From Anaerolineaceae bacterium (GTDB lineage Bacteria > Chloroflexota > Anaerolineae > Aggregatilineales > Phototrophicaceae), in the NCBI GenBank assembly GCA_002699585.1, contig PABP01000035.1, forward strand, positions 64,052-128,051: DNA of 64,000 nt. The letters run 5' to 3'. Positions within the stretch are counted from its first letter, which is position 1, and every line of letters starts with the position of its first letter. The position numbers and the translations under genes are program-made. Positions 25,856-34,857 of this stretch are shown in pieces. The notes beneath the pieces are model-generated. The model saw only the letters and a program-made list of their open reading frames with translations, was not told the origin of the DNA and searched no databases.

Positions 25856-26602
25856 ATGGTAGAGATGTTGCCCGGCGGCAATAGCAATCAGGTCTATCGG
25901 CAAGGTGATACGGTCATCCGGCAATGTGGGCCGTCCTCGCCGTTTGTACATGCATTGCTGCGATTCTTAGCTGAAAAAGGCTTTTCGCAGGCTCCCAGAT
26001 TAATTGCCACCGATGGCACAACCGAAACGCTGACCTTTATCGAGGGCGACGTTGGCAACGATCCCCTAAAACCCGATATGCTGACGGACGCCGTATTGAT
26101 AGAGGCCGCCCAGTTGTTGCGGCGCTTCCATGACGTCACCCAGCAGTTTGTCTTGCCGCAGGATTTTCAGTTTCTATTACCCAAGCAACCCGATCAGCCA
26201 CACGAGGTCATCTGCCACAATGACTTTGCGCCCTATAACTGTGTCTACCAGGATGGCCATATTGTCGGCATCATCGACTTTGATACAGCCACGCCGGGGT
26301 CACGCATTTGGGATGTGGCCTATGCGGTCTATCGCTTCGTTCCCTTGATGACCGACCAGCACTGTATTGACCAGGGTTGGTCCGTACCGCCCGACCGTGC
26401 GCAGCGTTTGCGGCTGTTCTGTGATCATTATGGCCGGATAGATCGTACGCTGCTTGTCGATACTATTCTGCGCCGCATTCAGGCGCTGGTGAGCTTCATG
26501 CGCGATAACCAGTTCAACGAGCATCATATTCCTATCTATGAAGAAGATAGGGTGTTTATTCGATCAAACCGAGAAGCGCTTGAAGCCGGATTATTCTCGT
26601 AA
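25856..26602 (+). CDS. Aminoglycoside phosphotransferase-family kinase
   Basis: 248 residues. Kinase-like fold of the APH/choline kinase group. Catalytic loop ICHNDFAPYN (HxDxxxxN, about 121-130) and metal-binding DFD in GIIDFDTATPGSR (about 141-143) are intact. The N-terminal lobe is short (VIRQCGP). GAGGTAGG precedes the ATG. Substrate is unknown; members phosphorylate aminoglycosides, sugars or small alcohols, and sequence alone does not show resistance. Confidence 0.85.
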   Translation: MVEMLPGGNSNQVYRQGDTVIRQCGPSSPFVHALLRFLAEKGFSQAPRLIATDGTTETLTFIEGDVGNDPLKPDMLTDAVLIEAAQLLRRFHDVTQQFVLPQDFQFLLPKQPDQPHEVICHNDFAPYNCVYQDGHIVGIIDFDTATPGSRIWDVAYAVYRFVPLMTDQHCIDQGWSVPPDRAQRLRLFCDHYGRIDRTLLVDTILRRIQALVSFMRDNQFNEHHIPIYEEDRVFIRSNREALEAGLFS

Positions 26603-26772
26603 AAGACTTGTACAAAAGCCCACATTACTATATGCAAATAAAGTAAAATATGCTAGAATGTTTGTTCCAAGAGTCAACGCCAAGATGCCATTTTTAAAGC
26701 ACAGGTCATGACTTCTTCGGTTTGGGTCCATGTTCAATGGACTGTTGCCAAGTACGAGGAGGAAAATCACGT

Positions 26773-27201
26773 ATGGCAGGCTATGAGCAAACCATAATTG
26801 TAGGTAACGTCGGGCGCGATCCAGAACTGCGTCAGACGCAAAGCGGAGCATCCGTTACCGGGTTCAGCGTGGCAGTTACCACCCGCTGGACAGATCGCCA
26901 GACCAATGAACGCCGCGAAAAGACCAACTGGTACAGCGTATCTTGCTGGGGACGTCTGGCGGAAGTCGCTAACCAGTATGTGCGCAAGGGCACCCAGATC
27001 ATGGTTATTGGGACTGTGACCGCCCGCGCCTGGACAGATAACAACGGTGAATCGCGCGCATCGCTCGATTTACGGGCCGATAACTTCCAGTTGTTGGGAA
27101 GCCGTAACGACAACATGGGCGATGGAGGCTCCGGCGGGTACGACGATGAATACAGTTCGTCGAGTAACCCGCCACAAAACATCGACGACATCCCGTTCTA
27201 A
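26773..27201 (+). CDS. ssb: Single-stranded DNA-binding protein
   Basis: 142 residues. OB-fold at 1-105 (IIVGNVGRDPELR, TNWYSVSCWGRLAE, RKGTQIMVIGTV), a short Gly/Ser linker, and the acidic C-terminal tip DDIPF that recruits repair and replication proteins. The ATG at 26773 has GAGGAGG upstream. It stands as a single gene with its own terminator, not in the rpsF-ssb-rpsR operon. Confidence 0.97.
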   Translation: MAGYEQTIIVGNVGRDPELRQTQSGASVTGFSVAVTTRWTDRQTNERREKTNWYSVSCWGRLAEVANQYVRKGTQIMVIGTVTARAWTDNNGESRASLDLRADNFQLLGSRNDNMGDGGSGGYDDEYSSSSNPPQNIDDIPF

Positions 27202-27224
27202 TCTAAAGTGCTGCATGAATACAC

Positions 27225-27256
27225 AAAACGAGTGACCCAGACGGTCGCTCGTTTTT
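27225..27256 (+). terminator. Terminator after ssb
   Basis: AAAACGAGTGACC pairs with GGTCGCTCGTTTT (one G-U pair), loop CAGA, then T residues. 24 bases after the stop. Confidence 0.85.
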
Positions 27257-27370
27257 GATTTCTGCGCCTTTTTGTCGCAGATTCATAGCAAATTCACGCA
27301 CGATTCTTAACAGATCCTTGCTATACTCATGCTCAATTCCCGGACTCCTGAGCAAACACAGGGTGAATAG

Positions 27371-28669
27371 ATGGCGCAAGCAGGGCAGCTCAAACGCGAA
27401 CTGGGCATCTTCGGTGCCGTGATGATGGGCCTGGGGTCGATCATCGGCACAGGGATCTTCGTCAGCGTCGGTATAGGGGCTGGGGTTGCCGGTCCGGCTG
27501 TGCTGCTGGCGATTGCGCTGGCTGCTGTGGTGGCGTCATGTAATGGCATCAGCAGCGCCCAACTGGCTGCCAATCATCCCGTTAGCGGCGGCACGTATGA
27601 ATATGGTTATCGCTACCTGAACCCGCGCCTGGGCTTCATCGCTGGTTGGTTGTTCTTGCTGGCGAAAAGTGCCTCGGCAGCGACGGCAGCCCTGGGTTTC
27701 AGTGGGTATGTGCTGGATGCGCTCAGCGCGGATGCCCGCACCTGGCTGGTGCCACTTGCCCTGGCAACCGTCATTCTGCTGACCGTGATCGTGCTTGGTG
27801 GACTGCGGCGATCTAATTTGGCCAACACGCTCATCGTCAGCCTGACGCTGCTGGCGCTGGCGGCTTTCGTCGCTGTCGGACTCACCCAGATCGATACGGT
27901 CAACCTGCAACCCTTCTTCGCGGATGATGAAACGGGCACGCTGCCCGCCTTGCTCAATGCTACCGCGCTGATGTTCGTTGCTTATACAGGCTATGGTCGT
28001 GTAGCTACCCTCGGTGAGGAAGTGCGCGATCCACGCCGGACCATTCCGCGGGCGGTCATTGCCACGCTGGTTGTGACCATGCTGCTATACATGACGGTAG
28101 CCTTCGTTGGGGTCGGTGTGCTGGGTGCGCCCGGCCTGGCCCAGGCGACTGCCGAAACATCTGCACCGTTAGAAGCTGCCGCTGCAACTTATGGCGTCCC
28201 GCCTGTGCGCTGGCTGGTGACCATCGGCGCGATGACAGCCATGCTCGGTGTGCTGCTCAATCTGATATTGGGCCTCTCGCGCGTGTTGCTGGCGATGGGT
28301 CGCCGCGGCGATATGCCGCCGGCTGTCGCCAAACTCAACGCGACGGCGACCACGCCCTTTGTCGCTGTTATTGTGATGAGCGTTGTTATCGGTGGGCTGG
28401 TGCTGCTGGGTAATGTGCGCACGACCTGGTCCTTTAGCGCTTTCACCGTGCTGATGTACTACTCGCTGACCAACCTGTCGGCGCTGCGGCTAACGCGCGA
28501 GGAACGCCTTTTCTCCCCGTTAATCTCTGTGGCCGGGCTGGTCGGATGCCTGTTCTTGGCGTTCTGGGTAGAGCCTCAAATCTGGCTTGTGGGCCTTATT
28601 TTAATTGCGGTTGGCCTTATCTGGCAGCAAATCGCCCGTGGACTATGGGCGCGTCCATCTGAAACATGA
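27371..28669 (+). CDS. APC-superfamily amino-acid permease
   Basis: 432 residues, about 12 TM helices. The start shows the family pattern ELGIFGAVMMGLGSIIGTGI (TM1 with the unwound GSIIGTG site). The TM6 region ALMFVAYTGYGRVATLGEEV and GLSRVLLAMGRRGDMPP after TM8 are also typical. It should import amino acids with protons, or act as an exchanger. No metabolic genes adjacent give a clue to the substrate. Confidence 0.9.
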   Translation: MAQAGQLKRELGIFGAVMMGLGSIIGTGIFVSVGIGAGVAGPAVLLAIALAAVVASCNGISSAQLAANHPVSGGTYEYGYRYLNPRLGFIAGWLFLLAKSASAATAALGFSGYVLDALSADARTWLVPLALATVILLTVIVLGGLRRSNLANTLIVSLTLLALAAFVAVGLTQIDTVNLQPFFADDETGTLPALLNATALMFVAYTGYGRVATLGEEVRDPRRTIPRAVIATLVVTMLLYMTVAFVGVGVLGAPGLAQATAETSAPLEAAAATYGVPPVRWLVTIGAMTAMLGVLLNLILGLSRVLLAMGRRGDMPPAVAKLNATATTPFVAVIVMSVVIGGLVLLGNVRTTWSFSAFTVLMYYSLTNLSALRLTREERLFSPLISVAGLVGCLFLAFWVEPQIWLVGLILIAVGLIWQQIARGLWARPSET

Positions 28670-28856
28670 TCCTCTTTTCACGATCGCTTTTCTAGCCAAT
28701 CTTATAAGCTCCTCATTGGCGCTCCATCGGAGCTTTATCTCCAATTGTGAGAATTTCCTCATAAAACTAAACAAAATTTAACATACGTCCAATTGGTACT
28801 ACACGGCCTATAGGCATATTGCTACCATGAAAAGTGCTATTCTTAAAATTCCGTAA

Positions 28857-30698
28857 ATGGGGTACATTGTTTTGACTACAGCCTCGCGTCATCAGAGCAA
28901 CCGCAAGCGAATACCAACTGCATATGGCTCAGAAGTAGAGGTGCCAAAGTCGAGAGTCGCTGATTTAGGTTGGCTTTTTAGTTTTGTGCGGCAGCATCGT
29001 TTTGCGGCCATCGCATCATTGGTTTTCGGTGCGGTCGGCGGCATCACCATGGCATTGGAGCCGTACCTGGTGGGTGCGATTATCGACCGTATCCGCGTCA
29101 GCGTGGATATGACACAAATCACCCGGGATGTCCTGTTGTTAGTGGGCCTCTCGATTGTGTCGGTTATCGCCTTCTTTGGGCAACGCTACTACAGCGGCGT
29201 GGTCGCCTATGCCGTCCACTTCGATATTCGCAAGGCTGTGTTTGACCACATGGTCACCTTGGATGATGAATTTTACAAGCGTTATGCAACGGGCGATCTC
29301 ATCTCCCGGATGTACAGCGACCTGAACTGGGTCTGGCGGTTGCTGGCGCTGACGTTCAACCGCGGCGGCAGTGCCTTAACCGTCGCCATCCTGGCGTTTG
29401 TACTGCTAGCGACAGTCAATTTGCCGCTGACCCTCCTCGTCTTTGGTACGCTGGCTGTCAACACCTTCCTGCAAATCCGGGCCGGGTTGTTCTTGATCCC
29501 AATCTCGGAAAAAGTACAGGATCAGGCGGGTGTATTGTCTTCTCTGATGCAGGACACCGTGACTGGCGTAGAGACAATCAAGTCCTTTGGCCGGGAAGAA
29601 GGCGTATCGCAAGCCTTCTACGAGCAGAATAAAGAATATCGGCGCATGTGGCTGTTCTTCAAACGGCGTAATGAGCCGGTCGGTATGCTGCCCCAGATGA
29701 TGATCCGGCTCACAACAGGTCTGGTGGTGCTGGTAGGCGGCGGAATGACGCTCAATGGCGAGATCACCATCGGTAACTTTGCCCAGTTCATCCTGTATTT
29801 GAACCTCGTTCGTCAGGTGATGTTGCAGCTCGGTACCATCTACCAGCGCGGTTTGCAGGTCCGTGGCGCGATGGAGCGCATCACGCCCTTGCTGCAAGAG
29901 CCTGTCATCCGGGACAGCGAAGAAGCCATCGATCTGGATACCCCGCGCGGTGACATCCGCCTTGAAAATGTTAGCTACAAAGTCGATGACAACTGGCTGC
30001 TGCGCGACATCAACCTGGAAGTTCCCGCTGGGACTGTGATTGGTCTGGTTGGGGCGACAGGCTGTGGTAAGACCACGCTTGTTAATTTGCTGGCGCGCGT
30101 CATGGACCCCACCACAGGCGATGTGCATATCGACGGCGTTAATGTGCGCGACCTGCGCCTGGACGATATTCGTAAGGCGATTTCGTTCGTGCCGCAGTCA
30201 ACGTTCCTATTCAGCCAACCGCTGCACGAGAACGTTCGTATGGGCAAGCCGGACCTCAAAGACGATGAACTCGAACGCGCGGTCCATATTTCGCGCTTGA
30301 GTAACGATCTACCGCACATGCCTAAAGGCCTGGAAACAATGGTGGGCGAGAAGGGCGTGATGCTCAGTGGCGGCCAGAAGCAGCGTGTGGCCATCGCCCG
30401 CGCCATCGCCCGTGACCCGGCTATCCTGGTGTTGGACGATGCCCTCAGCAGTGTCGATACGCGCACCGCTGCCGAAATCCTGGGCGATATGCGCCAGGTG
30501 CTCGATTCCCGTACCAGTATCATCATCGCCCAGCGTATGGCGACGGTCAAAGATGCTGACCGTATCATCGTCATGGATGGGGGGCGCATTGTGGAACAAG
30601 GCACGCACGATGACCTCATCGCCAAAGGCAGCTACTATGCCCAGATGGTCGAACGCGAAAAACTTGCCGATGCTGACGAGAAAGGCGGTGCTGAATGA
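28857..30698 (+). CDS. ABC exporter subunit with degenerate ATP site
   Basis: 613 residues: six-TM exporter domain (about 45-330) and ATPase domain (about 365-600). Walker A GATGCGKTT (about 398), signature LSGGQ, Walker B LVLDDALSSVD (about 523-533) with Asp instead of the catalytic Glu, and Gln instead of the switch His (IIAQRMATV). These are marks of the non-hydrolysing half of heterodimeric exporters such as TM287/288. Its stop overlaps the start of the next gene (ATGA). A TTG at 28872 is a possible alternative start. Confidence 0.93.
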   Translation: MGYIVLTTASRHQSNRKRIPTAYGSEVEVPKSRVADLGWLFSFVRQHRFAAIASLVFGAVGGITMALEPYLVGAIIDRIRVSVDMTQITRDVLLLVGLSIVSVIAFFGQRYYSGVVAYAVHFDIRKAVFDHMVTLDDEFYKRYATGDLISRMYSDLNWVWRLLALTFNRGGSALTVAILAFVLLATVNLPLTLLVFGTLAVNTFLQIRAGLFLIPISEKVQDQAGVLSSLMQDTVTGVETIKSFGREEGVSQAFYEQNKEYRRMWLFFKRRNEPVGMLPQMMIRLTTGLVVLVGGGMTLNGEITIGNFAQFILYLNLVRQVMLQLGTIYQRGLQVRGAMERITPLLQEPVIRDSEEAIDLDTPRGDIRLENVSYKVDDNWLLRDINLEVPAGTVIGLVGATGCGKTTLVNLLARVMDPTTGDVHIDGVNVRDLRLDDIRKAISFVPQSTFLFSQPLHENVRMGKPDLKDDELERAVHISRLSNDLPHMPKGLETMVGEKGVMLSGGQKQRVAIARAIARDPAILVLDDALSSVDTRTAAEILGDMRQVLDSRTSIIIAQRMATVKDADRIIVMDGGRIVEQGTHDDLIAKGSYYAQMVEREKLADADEKGGAE

Positions 30699-32500
30699 GA
30701 TCAGTCTTTAGCCGCGCCAAAGAATACGAACAAGAAGACGAACTGCGCGTCAGTATCAGCGATAGCCAATTGACCCAACTGCTGTGGGAGTTCTTGCGGC
30801 CTTACCGTTGGCAGCTTATCGGCATTTTTGTGCTGCTGCTGTCTGTCAGTGGGTTGACCGTTGTGCTGCCGTATCTGATTAAGTTGGCCATTGATGGCCC
30901 GATTACAACCGGCAATCTAGAGGGTTTATGGCCCATCGGCCTGGGCTACCTGGGGGCGGTGGCGCTGCTATTTGCGCTGCGCTTCGCATATACCTACTGG
31001 CTGCAAACCATCGGTCAGAATGCACTGCTGGGTTTGCGCCAACGCTTATATGAGCACATCATCCGCCAGGATATGAATTACTTCAGCAAAACGCCTGTCG
31101 GCAAGATCATCAGCCGTATGACCAACGACATTGAAGCGCTGACGGAACTGCTCAGCACCAGTATCGTCATGGTCGCCAGCAGCAGCCTGACGCTGATTGG
31201 TCTGGTGATCGTGATGCTGATACTCAATTGGCGCTTGGCACTCATCAGCTTCGCAGTGATGCCCATCATGATCGGCGCCAGCCTCTACTTCCGTTCCAAG
31301 ATTCGCGTCGTATCGGCTCACTTTCACAGCATCATGGCCGAGTATCAAGCTTACTTGAATGAACAGTTCAACGGCATGTTGATCGTGCAGTTGTTCAATC
31401 GCCAGCAGCAGACGCGCCAGGATTTCGATAAGGTCAACCATGATTATCTGGATGCCCATACCGGCCTGCGCGATATTCATACATTTTATGGATCGCTGCT
31501 GCAACTGCTGACCACTATGGGTTTGGCCTTTGTGTTATATGGTGGTGGTCATGGCGTGCTAGCAGAGTGGGCGACAATCGGTATGTTGGTGGCCTTCATT
31601 GAATATACGCGCGCGTCCTTTGAACCGATCTTGCAGCTTTCTGAGCAATTTGCGCAGATTCAGTCGGCTTTCAGTGCTGGTGAACGCATCGCCCGTATGC
31701 TGAAGATCGAACCGAATGTGCAGGAAAAAGAACAAGCTGCCGATGTCGATAGCTTCGAGCAGAGTATCGTCTTCGACAATGTACGCTTCTCTTATGATGG
31801 CGAGTATGATGTCATTCGTGGCATCGACCTGGAAGTCAAACCGGGCCAGAAGGTTGCTATTGTCGGTGCGACGGGTGCAGGTAAGACGACGCTCGTCAAG
31901 CTGCTGGGCCGTTACTATGATGTCGGCAGCGGCAGCATTCGCGTTTCCGGCACGGACATCCGCAACCTGAGCTTTACCGACTTGCGCCGCTTTGTGTCCA
32001 TCGTGCCGCAGAATCCGTACTGCTTCAACGGCAGCATTGCCGACAATCTACGCCTGTTCAAGCCGGAAGTGACATTTGAGCAGATGGATGAAGCCGCCAA
32101 GACCTCTTGCGCCAATCGCTTCATTGATCGTCTGCCGGGGCGCTACGATTACGAACTGCTGCCCGGTGGTGGCAACTTATCGCAGGGTGAGCGCCAATTG
32201 CTGGCACTGGCTCGTGCCTTAATCCACAGCCCGGAAAGTATCCTCGTGCTGGATGAAGCCACTAGCAACATCGATACGGAAACTGAGGAATACATTCAGG
32301 AAGCGATGGACAGCATTCTTGAAGGCCGTACAGCGATTATCATCGCTCACCGCCTGAGCACCGTCCGCGATGCCGATGTCATCGTCGTCATGCGCGAGGG
32401 TCAGATCATCGAGCAGGGGTCTCACGAGGAACTGCTGGAACTGGGCGGTATGTATGCCCAACTCCATGAGCGCCAATTTGCTGAGGAACTATTGGCCTAA
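30695..32500 (+). CDS. ABC exporter subunit with active ATP site
   Basis: 601 residues: six TM helices (about 40-310) and an ATPase domain with Walker A GATGAGKTT (about 390), Walker B ILVLDEATSNID (catalytic Glu present) and switch His in IIAHRLSTV. The signature is LSQGE instead of LSGGQ. That weak signature would face the degenerate Walker B of its partner, while this subunit's good Walker sites face the partner's LSGGQ. So one active and one dead ATP site are expected. It is translationally coupled to the gene before it. Exported substrate unknown. Confidence 0.93.
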   Translation: MRSVFSRAKEYEQEDELRVSISDSQLTQLLWEFLRPYRWQLIGIFVLLLSVSGLTVVLPYLIKLAIDGPITTGNLEGLWPIGLGYLGAVALLFALRFAYTYWLQTIGQNALLGLRQRLYEHIIRQDMNYFSKTPVGKIISRMTNDIEALTELLSTSIVMVASSSLTLIGLVIVMLILNWRLALISFAVMPIMIGASLYFRSKIRVVSAHFHSIMAEYQAYLNEQFNGMLIVQLFNRQQQTRQDFDKVNHDYLDAHTGLRDIHTFYGSLLQLLTTMGLAFVLYGGGHGVLAEWATIGMLVAFIEYTRASFEPILQLSEQFAQIQSAFSAGERIARMLKIEPNVQEKEQAADVDSFEQSIVFDNVRFSYDGEYDVIRGIDLEVKPGQKVAIVGATGAGKTTLVKLLGRYYDVGSGSIRVSGTDIRNLSFTDLRRFVSIVPQNPYCFNGSIADNLRLFKPEVTFEQMDEAAKTSCANRFIDRLPGRYDYELLPGGGNLSQGERQLLALARALIHSPESILVLDEATSNIDTETEEYIQEAMDSILEGRTAIIIAHRLSTVRDADVIVVMREGQIIEQGSHEELLELGGMYAQLHERQFAEELLA

Positions 32501-32523
32501 CTTCCATACAAAATTCAACCATT

Positions 32524-32552
32524 GGGGCACGATATATCATCGTGCCCTTTTT
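32524..32552. terminator. Terminator/palindrome between convergent genes
   Basis: GGGCACGAT pairs with ATCGTGCCC around loop ATATC, followed by TTTTTCG on the plus strand. It ends the ABC exporter operon and lies 4 bases before the 3' end of the minus-strand gene. In sequence it resembles the GGGGCAC members of the dispersed palindrome family. Confidence 0.8.
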
Positions 32553-32555
32553 CGT

Positions 32556-32936
32556 TTACCACTCGTGCTCGCCCTCGAACTTGTCGCCATAAAACGCAGC
32601 GATGACCTCAATCTTGCCGACCAACTGCTGGTTGAACGCTTCCAACTCGCCCGATGGAATCCATAGCTCGCGGTGGGTCGCATTGCCAACGATCTGCTCC
32701 TCGTATTGGGAGAGGTACGCAGACGGCACGACGAAGCGCGTCACAGCCCCCATATACCCGGAATTCTCATCGGTCGGGTTCCATTTTCTGGCGATTTCCT
32801 CCGCGTAGGCCTGGTTCAGCACCGGATAGAATATCGCCTGTTCGGGGTGCCTCGGCGGGAAAGCCGTGTAGCCACTCTCCTGAATCAGCTTTAATTCATA
32901 GATACCCACAGGCCGATAGAGTGTCGTCGTTTCCAA
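32556..32936 (-). CDS. Small conserved protein of unknown function
   Basis: 126 residues. It has the look of a family often labelled 'ADP-ribosylation/crystallin J1' in databases (YRPVGIYELKLI ... AFPPRHPEQAIFYPVL ... TRFVVPSAYLSQY ... HRELWIPSGELEAFN), a name without functional proof. No catalytic motif is apparent. It lies 15 bases after the DUF983 gene on the same strand. Confidence 0.75.
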   Translation of the reverse strand: METTTLYRPVGIYELKLIQESGYTAFPPRHPEQAIFYPVLNQAYAEEIARKWNPTDENSGYMGAVTRFVVPSAYLSQYEEQIVGNATHRELWIPSGELEAFNQQLVGKIEVIAAFYGDKFEGEHEW

Positions 32937-32951
32937 GCTATATTCTCCTGC

Positions 32952-33311
32952 TTATTCCGCTGCATCACCTTTGAGACCATCCGTTAGATGCACGATGGCG
33001 ATCCACAGGCCGCGCACATTGCGATACAGCGCCACGCCGACGATAATCAGCGCTGCGACGGGCACGCCCAACTTCGCCGCCAGGGGTAAATCCGGTGCGG
33101 TGGCTTCCATTACGAAGAACAGCGCCAGCGCCAAAAAGGGCAGCACGGAAATCCAGATGATACTCGCGCCAGCGGATTCCCCCGATTTGCGCTCAAAATA
33201 GACGCCGCACACCTCACATCGCTGCCGGATGGCCATCACGCCTTCGTTGATATGTCCCTGTCGGCAGTTGGGGCAGCGCAGCCGGAACCCGGCCCATAGC
33301 GTTTTCCACAT
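32952..33311 (-). CDS. DUF983 membrane protein
   Basis: 119 residues. Two CxxC pairs near the start (CPNC at 13-16 and CEVC at 32-35) form a small zinc ribbon, followed by FERKSGESAGASIIW and two TM helices (about 53-70, 78-98). This order is that of DUF983. Function unknown. Likely co-transcribed with the next gene downstream (32556-32936). Confidence 0.85.
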   Translation of the reverse strand: MWKTLWAGFRLRCPNCRQGHINEGVMAIRQRCEVCGVYFERKSGESAGASIIWISVLPFLALALFFVMEATAPDLPLAAKLGVPVAALIIVGVALYRNVRGLWIAIVHLTDGLKGDAAE

Positions 33312-33390
33312 CGGATGTCTGTCTCCTCGTCATGATCGTGTTCTTTGCAATTTTTGCATCTTAGCGCCTTTGTGTTGATCTTTTGCTCAT

Positions 33391-33416
33391 CACTCAGCAC
33401 TCGAACCTCAGCACTT
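33391..33416. repeat. CTCAGCACT-type dispersed repeat
   Basis: CACTCAGCACTC and CCTCAGCACTT lie side by side. The same words occur at 45717-45740. The preceding stretch (GCGCCTTTGTG) also resembles 45606-45620. It lies between divergent genes and carries no reading frame. Confidence 0.45.
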
Positions 33417-33498
33417 GATTCTACACCCTACGGTAGAACAGTGGCATTGGCTATAATCAACCCTAACACGATAAGCCTACCTCATGGAAAGGGCGGAT

Positions 33499-33873
33499 AT
33501 GCAGCCCAATAAAAACCGCAAGCAGCGCCAACTCCGCATAGAAATGCCCAAAGACCCGGCGAGCTATGCCAACGCCGTCATGATTAGCAACACCTCCAGC
33601 AATTCGGAAATCATCTTTGACTTTATGCAGATCATGCCCAATGACCCGCGTGCCCGTGTGCAAAACCGCATCGTCATGACGCCGACGCACGCCAAAATGT
33701 TCCTCAATGCGCTCAAGCAAAATCTGGATCGTTTTGAAGCCAAGTACGGCGAAATCGAACTGCCCAAAGGTCCGCCAACCCTGGCCGACCAGCTCTTTGG
33801 TGGGGTCGCCACGCCTGATGCCGATGGCAATATCCACGCCGATGACGAAAGTGATGACGATGATGACGAGTGA
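33499..33873 (+). CDS. DUF3467 family protein
   Basis: 124 residues from the ATG at 33499, which has AAAGGG five bases upstream (ATG at 33484 lacks one). The pattern YANAVMISNTSSNSEIIFDF, then RVQNRIVMTPTHAKMFLNAL and ENxxRFExKYG-like tail fits DUF3467. Acidic tail at the end. It overlaps the translin-like gene by 11 bases, so the two are translated together. Function unknown. Confidence 0.8.
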   Translation: MQPNKNRKQRQLRIEMPKDPASYANAVMISNTSSNSEIIFDFMQIMPNDPRARVQNRIVMTPTHAKMFLNALKQNLDRFEAKYGEIELPKGPPTLADQLFGGVATPDADGNIHADDESDDDDDE

Positions 33874-34531
33874 TCTCAATACCATTGCCGATGGAATTCG
33901 TGCTGACTTCACTGAGAAGAACGAGGCCCGTGACAAGGCCATTGCGCTCTCGCGTGAGTTAATCCGCTACTGTTCCCAGACCATCCGCGCTATCCATCGC
34001 CGCGAGTGGGATCAGGCTGATGAACAGATGGCCCAGGTCGACGATAAGGCGGCGGAACTGCGCGCCATCGTATTGCCTTACCCTGAGCTGTACCACACGG
34101 GTTATACGCAGGATGGCTTCAAAGAGGTTGTCGAGGCCCACGCGACCTATGCCATCATCAAACAGGTCGATCTACCGACGCCGCGTGCGCTCCAGGTAGA
34201 AAGTGCGACCTATCTCAAAGGCTTAGCCGAAGCAGCCACCGAACTACGTCGCTTCATTCTGGATATTCTGCGGCGCACGGATGGTGACCTCGACGAAGCC
34301 GAGCGCCTGCTCACCTGGATGGATGATGTCTATGACCAGCTCGTGACCTTTGACTTCCCGGATGCGCTGACGTACGGTCTGCGTCGTCAGACCGACATCG
34401 TGCGTGGTGTCCTAGAACGTACACGCGGCGATATGACCCATACCATCCGTCAGCAGCGCATGCAAGAAGCCCTGGCCCGCTTTGAAGCCCGTTTTAACCC
34501 AGAAACAGGCGACGATACGGCTGCTGAATGA
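33863..34531 (+). CDS. Translin-family nucleic-acid-binding protein
   Basis: 222 residues, all helical. It fits the translin fold: KAIALSRELIRYCSQTIRAIHR near the start, a central EVVEAHATYAIIK, then ATELRRFILDILRRTDGDLDEAERLLTWMDDVYDQL and a final RQTDIVRGVLERTRGDM. Eukaryotic translin binds RNA and DNA as rings. Bacterial members are poorly studied. ATG choice at 33863 (others at 33854 and 33860); start overlaps the end of the DUF3467 gene. Confidence 0.85.
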   Translation: MTSDLNTIADGIRADFTEKNEARDKAIALSRELIRYCSQTIRAIHRREWDQADEQMAQVDDKAAELRAIVLPYPELYHTGYTQDGFKEVVEAHATYAIIKQVDLPTPRALQVESATYLKGLAEAATELRRFILDILRRTDGDLDEAERLLTWMDDVYDQLVTFDFPDALTYGLRRQTDIVRGVLERTRGDMTHTIRQQRMQEALARFEARFNPETGDDTAAE

Positions 34532-34547
34532 TACATAGCTTGATATC

Positions 34548-34573
34548 GTAGGGGCACAATATTATTGTGCCCC
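34548..34573. repeat. GTAGGGGC palindromic intergenic repeat, copy 2
   Basis: GTAGGGGCACAAT then ATT and ATTGTGCCCC: a 10-base perfect stem with a three-base loop. It lies 17 bases after the translin gene and has no T tract, so it is not a standard terminator. Confidence 0.65.
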
Positions 34574-34659
34574 ATAGCTGTGCTTTATTTTCTATGTTAC
34601 CCATCTCCACACTTGACGCACCCCCTCCCATCCCTATAATGATGCCAGTACAAGTGGAT

Positions 34660-34785
34660 AGGTTTTCTCTCTTCCAGAGACAGCCGGGGGGCTTTTGCCC
34701 TTAAATTTCCCTGCCGAGGACGAGCCACAAGCGACCATTAAACGTGATGGGCGACCTCGGCGTGTGCGGGTCGCTTTTTTAGTTG
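34660..34785 (+). ncRNA. L10 leader (ribosomal protein autoregulatory element)
   Basis: The leader before rplJ shows the conserved L10-binding fold: GAGACAGCC, GGGGGGC loop region, CCCTTAAA and CTGCCGAGG, as in Rfam L10_leader. L10 (with L12) binds it to repress its own operon. Downstream, GCCGAGG (34713-34719) can pair with CCTCGGC (34755-34761), while AGCGACC (34730-34736) can pair with GGTCGCT (34769-34775) before TTTTTT. The second pairing is a terminator, so attenuation is likely. Confidence 0.8.
34730..34782 (+). terminator. Attenuator terminator in the L10 leader
   Basis: AGCGACC and GGTCGCT with a T tract (TTTTTTAG). It lies upstream of the rplJ start, so it acts as a conditional stop within the leader. 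Confidence 0.7.
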
Positions 34786-34857
34786 TTTCGGATGTTAGTT
34801 CGGTCGCATCTCACTGTAATAGGTGAGACGCCCTGGCTAACCAGAAAGGAGTGTCCG

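Noticed and set aside
29406-30128. 240-codon antisense frame inside the ABC exporter gene
   Set aside because: Opposite a conserved ABC subunit, no domain, no start context.
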